Positions 55,366 through 62,916 of a stretch of 64,000 bases of DNA are shown piece by piece (the first letter of the stretch is position 1; every line of letters starts with the position of its first letter). Made by a program: the position numbers and the translations under genes. Under the pieces are notes generated by a model. That model saw only the letters and a program-made list of their open reading frames with translations, had not been told where the DNA came from and did no database searches. The DNA is from Actinomadura syzygii. GTDB lineage: Bacteria; Actinomycetota; Actinomycetes; Streptosporangiales; Streptosporangiaceae. The stretch is taken from the NCBI RefSeq assembly GCF_008085905.1, contig NZ_VSFF01000001.1, positions 248,001 to 312,000 of the forward strand, in the 5' to 3' direction.

Positions 55366-56409
55366 ATGCAGCGTCGCGCTGCCGATTCCGGAACGTCCGC
55401 CCGCCGCAGGATCGTGGCGGGCACGGCCTGGACGGCGTCCATCGCCCTCGTCGCGAGCCTCGCGGCTCCCCCGGCGGCGATCGCCGAGCCGAAGCCGACC
55501 CGCAAGGAGCTGACCGCCCAGCAGAAGAAGCTCGCCGACGACGCGGAGAAGCTCAGCGAGCAGTACAACGGGCTGCGGGTCCGGCTCCAGCAGGCGCAGC
55601 GCGCCGCCAGGGTCGCCGAGGGCAACGCGGCGCGGCAGAAGAAGGCGCTGGACGAGGCCCGTGCGCGGATCGTCCAGCTCGCCGCCGACAGCTACAAGAA
55701 CGGTCCGGCGGACCCGGCGGTCGCGTTCGCCTCCTCCGGCGACCCGCAGGCCGTGCTGGACCAGTCGGCCACCCTCAACTACTTCGCCCGCCAGGACGGC
55801 GCCCGCATCGCCCAGCTCCTCCAGATGATGCAGGCGGCGGAACGCGCCCGGAAGTCCGCCGAGGCGCGGGCCAAGCAGGTCCGCGAACTCACCGAGGAAG
55901 CGAAGAAGAAGCGCAAGGACCTGCAAGCCAGGTTGAAGAAGGTCGAAGCCAAACTGGGGGTCGGCCCTGGGGCGCGCACGGGCGCGGGCCCGGCCGTGAA
56001 CGTCGATCCCGGGGGCGCCTCGGCGAAGGCCATGGCCGCGGTCTCGGCGGCGCTGGCGCAGCGCGGCGTCCCGTACTCGTGGGGCGGGGGCAGCGCGTCC
56101 GGGCCGACCTACGGCACCGCGCAGGGCGCCAACATCAAGGGCTTCGACTGCTCCGGGCTGACGCTCTACGCCTACGCCCAGGTCGGCATCAGCCTCCCCC
56201 ACTACACCGGCGCCCAGTTCACCGCCGGAACCCGCGTCTCGCAGAGCCAGCTCAAGCCCGGCGACCTGGTGTTCTTCTACAGCGACCTGCACCACATGGG
56301 CCTCTACATCGGCAACGGGAACATGGTGCACGCGCCGCAGACCGGCGACGTCGTGAAGATCGCCCCGATCGCCGGTCGGCCGTTCGCGGGCGGCGTCCGG
56401 GTGGCCTAA
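55366..56409 (+). CDS. Secreted NlpC/P60 peptidoglycan endopeptidase
   Basis: 347 residues with a long signal peptide ending near PPAAIAEP. Residues about 45-200 form a coiled coil (KLADDAEKLSEQYNGLRVRLQQAQRAARV). The NlpC/P60 domain (about 230-347) has the catalytic Cys in IKGFDCSGLTLYAY, His in SDLHHMGLYIGNG and a polar third residue in MVHAPQTG. It cleaves D-Glu-mDAP-type bonds in peptidoglycan during growth or division, like RipA-type enzymes. It is controlled by the riboswitch immediately upstream. Confidence 0.95.
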   Translation: MQRRAADSGTSARRRIVAGTAWTASIALVASLAAPPAAIAEPKPTRKELTAQQKKLADDAEKLSEQYNGLRVRLQQAQRAARVAEGNAARQKKALDEARARIVQLAADSYKNGPADPAVAFASSGDPQAVLDQSATLNYFARQDGARIAQLLQMMQAAERARKSAEARAKQVRELTEEAKKKRKDLQARLKKVEAKLGVGPGARTGAGPAVNVDPGGASAKAMAAVSAALAQRGVPYSWGGGSASGPTYGTAQGANIKGFDCSGLTLYAYAQVGISLPHYTGAQFTAGTRVSQSQLKPGDLVFFYSDLHHMGLYIGNGNMVHAPQTGDVVKIAPIAGRPFAGGVRVA

Positions 56410-57278
56410 CTCGGTCGCTCGCCCTTCGCCAGAGTGACCTTGTGCAGGCCGATGGCCCGGGACAGCAGCCGGTCGCGCGTCCGCAGCGGCAGGCGGGCGA
56501 GCAGGCCGAGCAGCCGCGTGTCCGGTCCGACGGTGTAGCGGGGCCTCGGCCTGCCCGCGGTCAGCGCGCGGACGACGGCCGCCGCGACGACCGACGGCGG
56601 CGCGGCCTTCGCCTTCGACATCGAGGCGTTGACCGCGTCGAGCTGCCCCCGGTACATCGCGACCCGGTCGGGCGGCAGCTCGGCGGCCGCCGCCTCGGTG
56701 GCGGCGGCGGCCTTGGCGAAGATCGCGGTGTCCGTCAGCCCCGGTTCGACCACCACGACGCGGATGCCCCAGTGCGCCAACTCCAGGCGCAGGGCGTCCG
56801 ACATCGAGGCGAGCGCGGCCTTGCTCGCCGAGACCGGGCCGAAGAACGGGCCCGCGACCCGCGCGGTGGCGGCGGTGAGGTTGACGACCCGTCCCCGGCC
56901 GGACCTCAGCATCGGCAGGAACGCCCGCGTGACGGCGGCCGGGCCGAACACGTTGACCTCGAACTGGCGCCGCAGCTCGTCCGCCGGAACGAGCTCGAAC
57001 GGCCCCTGGACGATGATCCCCGCGTTGTTGACCACCGCGTGGAGGTCGTCGCCCACGCTGGTCCGCGCCTGGCGGACGGCCTCCTCGATGCTCTCGGGGT
57101 CGGTGACGTCCAGCGGGAGGATTCGCACCCCCGGGATCTCGGAGAGCCGCCCGACACTGCTCCGCACTCCCGCTAAGACCTGGAAGCCCTCCTCGGCCAG
57201 CGCCCGCGCCGTGGCGTGGCCGATCCCGCCGTTGGCCCCGGTCAGCAGGACCGCCCGCGACGCACCCGTTCCAGACAT
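56406..57278 (-). CDS. Short-chain dehydrogenase/reductase lacking catalytic Tyr
   Basis: 290 residues. Rossmann loop TGANGGIG and NNAG are intact. The usual active-site Tyr in YxxxK is replaced by Val (GPVSASKAAL), and the catalytic Ser position also changes (VNLTAATARV). The Lys remains. The DNA is unambiguous at these codons. It may therefore be inactive as an oxidoreductase or have another chemistry. Divergent from a PadR gene with a matching palindrome between them, so probably PadR-controlled. Overlaps the NlpC gene end by 4 bases. Confidence 0.88.
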   Translation of the reverse strand: MSGTGASRAVLLTGANGGIGHATARALAEEGFQVLAGVRSSVGRLSEIPGVRILPLDVTDPESIEEAVRQARTSVGDDLHAVVNNAGIIVQGPFELVPADELRRQFEVNVFGPAAVTRAFLPMLRSGRGRVVNLTAATARVAGPFFGPVSASKAALASMSDALRLELAHWGIRVVVVEPGLTDTAIFAKAAAATEAAAAELPPDRVAMYRGQLDAVNASMSKAKAAPPSVVAAAVVRALTAGRPRPRYTVGPDTRLLGLLARLPLRTRDRLLSRAIGLHKVTLAKGERPS

Positions 57279-57302
57279 GTGATCACCTCAGCTGATTGAA
57301 CG

Positions 57303-57324
57303 GACATGTTCATCTGTACATGTC
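57303..57324. promoter_or_regulatory. PadR operator
   Basis: GACATGT and ACATGTC in a perfect palindrome with 8 bases between; it contains ATGT-N8-ACAT, the PadR consensus. Located 25 bases upstream of the SDR start and 76 before the PadR start. Confidence 0.7.
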
Positions 57325-57399
57325 ATCGTTTACCTGTGTGTTCCGATGTGTCAAGATGGCGCGAAGGGATGGATCGGATCTCGTCGCCGGAGTGTGCGG

Positions 57400-58005
57400 A
57401 TGTCGCTGCGCCATGGCCTCCTCGGGTTGCTGGCCGAAGGCCCGGCGAGCGGATACGACCTGGCACGCCGCTTCTCCGAGGCACTGGGCCTGGTGTGGCC
57501 CGCCCGGCATCCGCAGATCTACATGGAGCTGTCCCGGTTGGAGACCGCGGGTCTCATCGAGGTCGACAGCCACGGCCCGCGCGGCCGCAAGGCGTACCGG
57601 CTCACGGACGCGGGCCTGGCAGAGGTGCGGCGCTGGCTGTCCGAGGTGGAGGTCGACCACACCTTCCGGATGGAGACCCTGTTCCGCTCGTACTTCTTCT
57701 GGCTCATGGACCCGGACGACCTCAAGGCGCACCTGGCCCGCGAGGGGCGGTTCTACGACGAGATGGCCCAACGACTGCGCGGCTACGCCGAAAGCAAGGA
57801 CCGCGGCGAATGGGGCACCGGCCGCCAGGCGCGCGCGATGCGGATCGCACTGGAGGCGGGCGTCCGCGTCAACCAGGCGCTGGTCGACTGGGCACGCTGG
57901 GCGCAGGAGACCGACCCGATGACCGCCGAAGACTTCGGAACCACCCAGCCCGACAACACCCAGCCCGACGAAACCCGGCCCGACGAAACCCAGCCGACCG
58001 ACTGA
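57400..58005 (+). CDS. PadR-family transcriptional regulator
   Basis: 201 residues from MSLRHGLLGLLAEGPASGYDLARRFSEALGLVWPARHPQIYMELSRLE, the standard PadR winged helix; a longer frame to 57346 is not needed. The C-terminal effector helix region (LFRSYFFWLMDPDDLKAHLAREG) is the usual vinyl_reg type. The last 24 residues are an unusual repeated tail (TQPDNTQPDETRPDETQPTD). Divergent from the SDR, with an operator between. Confidence 0.93.
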   Translation: MSLRHGLLGLLAEGPASGYDLARRFSEALGLVWPARHPQIYMELSRLETAGLIEVDSHGPRGRKAYRLTDAGLAEVRRWLSEVEVDHTFRMETLFRSYFFWLMDPDDLKAHLAREGRFYDEMAQRLRGYAESKDRGEWGTGRQARAMRIALEAGVRVNQALVDWARWAQETDPMTAEDFGTTQPDNTQPDETRPDETQPTD

Positions 58006-58021
58006 TCGAGGCGCGGGGGCC

Positions 58022-59452
58022 TCAGTCCGCGAATATCGCGGGGCGGTGCTGTGCCCAGGGGCGGGTGCGCTCGATCTGGGCCGCCAGGCGGATGAGGACG
58101 TCCTCGCGCCCGTAGGCGGCGGCCAGGTGGATGCCGACCGGGAGGCCGTCGCGGCTGAATCCGAACGGGACGGACGCGGCGGGCTGCCCCACCATGTTGA
58201 ACTGCGGCGTGAAGCAGAGGATCCGGATCGACCTGCGCAGGCCCTCCTCGCCGTCGAAGTAGCCGAGCGGTGTCGCGGACGTCGGCAGGACGGGCGAGAG
58301 CAGCACGTCGAACCCGCCGTCCGCCCACCAGGAGGCCATCCGGCGGCGGTAGCGGTCGCGCCAGTCCTGGTTCGCGATGTGCCGGGCCGCGCCGATCTCC
58401 GTGCCGCGCTCCCGCCACCACCAGGCCATCTCCTCGGCGTCGCCGCGTTCCAGCGGACGGCCCGCGAGCGCCTCCAGGTCCTCGAACAGCGCCGTGACGG
58501 TCGGGCTGAGCAGTTGCAGCCACCGGTCGAGGAACTCGGGGTCGGTCATCGCCTCGGGGTGCGACACCTCCACCCGGTGGCCGAGCCCGGAGAGGAACCC
58601 GGCCGCCTCACGGACGACCGCGTTGACGTCGGCGTCCACGGGGAAGCCGTTGACGTCCGGGACGTCCATCAGCCCGATGCGCAGCGGCTCCGGGTCGGCG
58701 GCGGTGAGCGCGAGGTAGCTCTCCGGACGGTGCGGCGCGACCATCGAGTCCCCGGTGCGGTAACCGGCGGCGAGGTCGAGCGCGGCGGCGGTGTCGCGCA
58801 CCGTCCGCGACACGAACCCGAGGGTGGTGTGACCCTCCATGTTGTCGCCGCCCGGCGCCGGGCTGATCCGGCCCCGGCTCGGCTTCAGGCCGAAGAGCCC
58901 GCAGTTCGAGGCGGGCATGCGGATGGATCCGCCGCCGTCGCTGGCCTGCGCGATCGGGACGAGGCCCGCCGCGACCGCCGCCGCCGACCCGCCGGACGAG
59001 CCGCCGGTCGACCGGCCGGTGTCCCACGGGTTGCGCGCCGGGCCGTAGGCGACCGGCTCGGTGGTGTTGACCAGGCCGAACTCGGGGACGTTCGTCCGCC
59101 CGAGGATCGCGAACCCGGCCCGCCGGACCGACTTCGTCAGCTCCGCGTCCTCGGTGGCGCGGTGACCGAGGTCGCGGAGGAGCCGGTTGCCGGAGTGGGA
59201 CGGCTCCCCCGCCATCTCGCACCCGAGGTCCTTCAGGAGGATCGGGACGCCGTGGAAAGGGCCGTCCGGGAGGCCGTCGGCGACCTCCTGGCGCGCCTTG
59301 TCGAAACGGCGGTGGATGACGGCGTTGAGGCGTCCGTCGACGGCCTCGATCCGGGCGATCGCGGCCTCGGTCAGCTCGGCCGCCGTGACCTCCCCGGCAC
59401 GGACCAGCGCGGCCTGGCCGATCGCGTCCGTGCCTGCGAGTTCTTCGCTCAT
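58022..59452 (-). CDS. Amidase (amidase signature family)
   Basis: 476 residues from ATG 59452, overlapping the MFS stop by 4 bases (ATGA); 59458 is an alternative. A much longer frame upstream is a shadow. Triad present: Lys in [13 protein letters not shown], cis-Ser in [15 protein letters not shown], nucleophile Ser in [22 protein letters not shown]. Hydrolyses an amide to acid and ammonia. It is the last gene of the operon and a paralogue of the amidase at 61489-62916. Confidence 0.93.
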   Translation of the reverse strand: MSEELAGTDAIGQAALVRAGEVTAAELTEAAIARIEAVDGRLNAVIHRRFDKARQEVADGLPDGPFHGVPILLKDLGCEMAGEPSHSGNRLLRDLGHRATEDAELTKSVRRAGFAILGRTNVPEFGLVNTTEPVAYGPARNPWDTGRSTGGSSGGSAAAVAAGLVPIAQASDGGGSIRMPASNCGLFGLKPSRGRISPAPGGDNMEGHTTLGFVSRTVRDTAAALDLAAGYRTGDSMVAPHRPESYLALTAADPEPLRIGLMDVPDVNGFPVDADVNAVVREAAGFLSGLGHRVEVSHPEAMTDPEFLDRWLQLLSPTVTALFEDLEALAGRPLERGDAEEMAWWWRERGTEIGAARHIANQDWRDRYRRRMASWWADGGFDVLLSPVLPTSATPLGYFDGEEGLRRSIRILCFTPQFNMVGQPAASVPFGFSRDGLPVGIHLAAAYGREDVLIRLAAQIERTRPWAQHRPAIFAD

Positions 59453-60678
59453 GCCCATTGGGTGCTGCCTTCCTTCTCGGGTGGGTGCGGGGTGGCGGGG
59501 ACGGCGCGCGCCAGGTGGAGTTGCGCGAGGAGCAGCAGGGCGGCGGCGACGAGAGACATGCCGCAGGTGATCGTCCAGGCGGCGCCGCCGCCGAGCCGCT
59601 CGAACACCACCCCGAACACGAGCGGCCCGGTCATCGCGCCGACGTACACGCCCGCCTGGACGAACCCGGTGGCCCCGGCGACGTCGTCGCCGAAGCGCTG
59701 CGTGACCGACAGGTGGAACAGGCCCGACCAGCCCCAGCCGAGGCCGAACGCGAGGAGCGCCCCGGCCGTGAAGAGGCCGATCGAGCCGCTCGCGAGGAAC
59801 GCGTAGCCGACGCCGCCGCCGACCAGCATCGCGGCGGCCGGACGCAGGTAGTCGGGTTTGCGCCCGTTCCCGGACCATCCGGCGGCGACGCGGACCGCGA
59901 CGCAGACGGCGCTGCCCGCCATCTGGAGCGCCGCCGCCGAGCGGGCCGTCATCCCCATGTCGGCGGCCGAGCTGGTGAGGAACGCCGGGATGTTCGTCCC
60001 GGCCATCGACGCGAAGGACGCCCCGCACATCAGCAGCGGCAGCGAACCCCCGATCCGGCGACGGCGCCGGTGTGGCTGGATCGTTCCAGGGCGAGCCGCG
60101 TCCCGGCCCCGGACGTCCGGGACGCCGAACGCGACCACCGCCGCCTCGACCGCGAGGACGGCCGCGCACCAGCGCCAGCCGAGCGTGAGCGTCAGGAGCG
60201 GGATCAGCAGCGCGACGATCAGCGTGGCGAGCGGCACCGCCGACTGGTTGAGCCCGAACGCGAGCCCGCGGAACCGCCGCGGGATCACCGTGCCGAGCGC
60301 CTGGCTGACGGTCGGCTGCACCATCGAGTTGCCCGCGCCCCCGGCGATCTGCGCGAGCAGCAGCGTCTGCCAGTTCCGCGCGGACGCCACCAGCGCCAGC
60401 GACACGACGGCGAGGACCATCGCGGTCCGCATGCAGCGCCGGGCGCCGAACCGGTGGATGATCCGTCCCGCCGCCATCGACATGGCCGCCGACACCGCGA
60501 AGTACACGGCGACGACGACAGCGAGGTGCACGGACGTGAAGGGGAAGTCGTCCCGGATGTGGATGGCGAGCACGCCGACCAGGAACGGCGGCGCCGCGGC
60601 GGAGATCGTGCAGAACACCGACGCCGCGACGATCGACCATTCGTGCCGCCCCATGGACGCCGCGCCCTCGGGACTCAC
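59449..60678 (-). CDS. MFS transporter in the amidase operon
   Basis: 409 residues with about 12 hydrophobic segments. ASVFCTISAAAPPFLVGVLAIHIRDDFPFTSVHLAVVVAVYFAVSA is the first pair of helices, and MAAGRIIHRFGARRCMRTAM a motif A-like loop. Its start overlaps the hydrolase stop by 4 bases and its stop overlaps the amidase start by 4, so it is part of one operon. Likely imports or exports a pathway compound, perhaps an amide or its acid; not determinable. Confidence 0.9.
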   Translation of the reverse strand: MSPEGAASMGRHEWSIVAASVFCTISAAAPPFLVGVLAIHIRDDFPFTSVHLAVVVAVYFAVSAAMSMAAGRIIHRFGARRCMRTAMVLAVVSLALVASARNWQTLLLAQIAGGAGNSMVQPTVSQALGTVIPRRFRGLAFGLNQSAVPLATLIVALLIPLLTLTLGWRWCAAVLAVEAAVVAFGVPDVRGRDAARPGTIQPHRRRRRIGGSLPLLMCGASFASMAGTNIPAFLTSSAADMGMTARSAAALQMAGSAVCVAVRVAAGWSGNGRKPDYLRPAAAMLVGGGVGYAFLASGSIGLFTAGALLAFGLGWGWSGLFHLSVTQRFGDDVAGATGFVQAGVYVGAMTGPLVFGVVFERLGGGAAWTITCGMSLVAAALLLLAQLHLARAVPATPHPPEKEGSTQWA

Positions 60679-61463
60679 CTCGCGGTCACGAACTTCACGA
60701 CCTCGTCGGCGAAGGCTTCCGGCCGCTGCTCTGGGAGCGACACCCCGGCGCCCTCGATGGGCTGGAAGGTGGCGCTGAGCAGTTCCGCGAGCCGCTCCTG
60801 GTCCGGCATCGAGTAGCCGTCACCCGCGCCGCAGATCAGGTGCACAGGGGCGGTGACCAGGGGAATCCGCTTCTCCATCGGGTACTCGTTGACGGCGACG
60901 TGCCCTTCCTCGACGCGGTCGACCACGCCGAGCGCGTCGATCACGCACCGGGTCAGGTGGGCCTCCTCGCCCTTCTCGTAGAAGGCTCCGCGGCGGCGCC
61001 ACAGCTCGGTGAGGTGGCTGCCGTCCGGCTCGGGATCGACGTGGTCGATCGGCGGACGGTCCCGCACCAGCAGCCGCCGCTCCGGCGTGACGAGCGGCAT
61101 CGCCGACAGGACCAGCGCGTCCACCCGCTCCGGATGCCGCGCGGCGGCCTCCAGCGCGATGACGGCCCCGGTGTGGTGACCGACGACCGCGACGCGCTCC
61201 AGGGAGAGTGCGTCGAGCAGGGCGGCGACCCCGTCGGCGAACAGCTCGATGGAGAACGTCCGGGACGTGCGGGCGGACTGCCCGAACCCGAGCGTGTCCA
61301 TCGCGATGGCCCGGACGTGGCGTCCGGCGAGCGGGAGGACGTCGATGTACTCCGTCCAGGAGCGCGGCGTCTGGTGCAGGAAGAGCACCGGCGTCCCGGC
61401 CCCGCACTCGGCGAAATGGATCTGGCCGAACGGGGTGTCGGCGTACGAGCGTCGGACTTGCAT
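60675..61463 (-). CDS. Alpha/beta hydrolase-fold protein with altered catalytic residues
   Basis: 262 residues. Fold landmarks: VLFLHQTPRSWTEY, MDTLGFGQSA and ALVLSAMPLVTPE. The nucleophile elbow is GHHTG, so His replaces the Ser of the usual GHSxG; and the C-terminal triad-His position reads GAGVSLPEQ, with Val where GAGH is usual. A possible acid remains in ICGAGDGYS. It may therefore not be a normal serine hydrolase. In the amidase operon between the MFS and second amidase genes. Confidence 0.88.
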   Translation of the reverse strand: MQVRRSYADTPFGQIHFAECGAGTPVLFLHQTPRSWTEYIDVLPLAGRHVRAIAMDTLGFGQSARTSRTFSIELFADGVAALLDALSLERVAVVGHHTGAVIALEAAARHPERVDALVLSAMPLVTPERRLLVRDRPPIDHVDPEPDGSHLTELWRRRGAFYEKGEEAHLTRCVIDALGVVDRVEEGHVAVNEYPMEKRIPLVTAPVHLICGAGDGYSMPDQERLAELLSATFQPIEGAGVSLPEQRPEAFADEVVKFVTAR

Positions 61464-61488
61464 GCGGACTCCTAAGTAACCGGCCAGG

Positions 61489-62916
61489 TCAACCGGCGAA
61501 GACGGGCGGCCGGAGGTGCGCCCACGGACGTGCGGACTCGATCTGCGCCGCGACCGAGACGAGGAGGTCCTCCCGCCCGTACGCGGCGACGAGCTGGACG
61601 CCGATCGGTTCCCCCGCGTCCGTGACCGTCGCCGGGACGGAGATCGCGGGCTGCCCGGTCGTGTTGAACGGCGCGGTGAAGGTCAGGACGTCGACCGACG
61701 CCTGGATCCCGTCCGGCTCGGTCCACGGCCAGCTCACCGGCTTCGGCGGGGTGGCGAAGACCGGGCTCAGCAGCAGGTCGAAGCCGCCCGTCCACCACCG
61801 GGCCATGCGGGCGCGGAGCCGTCCCTGCCAGGTCAGCGCGTCGGCCAGTTCGAGTCCGGTGATCTCGCGTCCCCGCTTCACCCAGAACCAGGTGATCTCG
61901 TCGAGGTCGGACGGGCCGGGTTCGGCGCCGAGTTCGGCGGCGAGGGCGTCGGCGTCCTGCGCGGCCGTCACGCTCAGCGCGTCGAAGAACATCGGCAGGC
62001 ACAGCGGGTCCATGAGCGCGTCGGGGTGTGACTCCTCGACCCGGTGTCCGAGGCCGTCGAGCAGGTTCGCCATGTCCAGGACGGCGTCGCGCACCACCGG
62101 CACGACCTGCGGCGCATGCTCAGGAGCGTGCGACAGGACCCCGATGCGGAGGGGGCCGGGATCGCGTCCGACGAGCCCGGCGAGGCCGCCGTCCGGGAGG
62201 GCCGGTGGCCGCCCCGTGTCGCCGGGCGCGCCGCCGCTGAGCGCGTCGAGGATGCTCGCCGTGTCCCGGACGGTCCGCGTCACCACCGCCGGGACGCTGT
62301 GCCCCCACCGGCTCGGGACGCCCGGCCCCGCGCTGATCCGCCCGTCACTCGGCTTGAGCCCGACGAGGTGGCAGAACGCGGCGGGCATCCGGATCGAGCC
62401 GCCGCCGTCGCCGCCCTGCGCGGCGGGGACCATGCCCGCCGCGACGGCCGCGGACGCCCCGCCCGACGAGCCGCCGGACGTCAGGTCGAGCCGCCACGGG
62501 TTGCGCGTGATCCCGTGCACCTTGCTCTCGCTGACGGACACGAGCCCGAACTCCGGCGTGGACGTCTGCCCGACCACGATGAAGCCCGCGCCGGTGAGAC
62601 GGCGGTTGATCGCCGAGTCCGCGCGCGCCGTCCGACCCGTCTTCGCGACCCACGCCGAGCCGAGGTTCGCCGGGTCGCCCGCGCTGTCGTTCAGCGCCTT
62701 GACCAGCATCGGGACACCGGCGAACGGCGCGCCGGGCGCGGCCTCCCGGGCGGCGTCGAGCGCCCGCTCGTAGCGGCGGTGGACGACCGCGTTGACCTGC
62801 GCGTCGGTCGCCTCGATCCGCTCGACGGCCGCCTGGACGAGCTCCTCCGGGGTCGCCTCGCCCCGGCGCACCAGTTCGGCCTGGCCCACGGCGTCGACGT
62901 CCACGAGATCGGTCAT
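61489..62916 (-). CDS. Amidase (amidase signature family), second copy
   Basis: 475 residues from ATG 62916, overlapping the ABC gene stop by 4 bases. Lys in PMLVKALNDSAG, cis-Ser in LTSGGSSGGASAAVAAG, nucleophile Ser in [23 protein letters not shown]. It shares about the same length and block order as the amidase at 58022-59452, so the two look like duplicated and diverged enzymes. 25 bases before the hydrolase. Confidence 0.93.
   Translation of the reverse strand: MTDLVDVDAVGQAELVRRGEATPEELVQAAVERIEATDAQVNAVVHRRYERALDAAREAAPGAPFAGVPMLVKALNDSAGDPANLGSAWVAKTGRTARADSAINRRLTGAGFIVVGQTSTPEFGLVSVSESKVHGITRNPWRLDLTSGGSSGGASAAVAAGMVPAAQGGDGGGSIRMPAAFCHLVGLKPSDGRISAGPGVPSRWGHSVPAVVTRTVRDTASILDALSGGAPGDTGRPPALPDGGLAGLVGRDPGPLRIGVLSHAPEHAPQVVPVVRDAVLDMANLLDGLGHRVEESHPDALMDPLCLPMFFDALSVTAAQDADALAAELGAEPGPSDLDEITWFWVKRGREITGLELADALTWQGRLRARMARWWTGGFDLLLSPVFATPPKPVSWPWTEPDGIQASVDVLTFTAPFNTTGQPAISVPATVTDAGEPIGVQLVAAYGREDLLVSVAAQIESARPWAHLRPPVFAG

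Noticed and set aside
59453-60640. Upstream 396 codons joined in frame to the amidase at 58022
   Set aside because: This portion is an out-of-frame copy of the MFS gene with shadow composition. The true amidase starts at the ATGA overlap at 59452.
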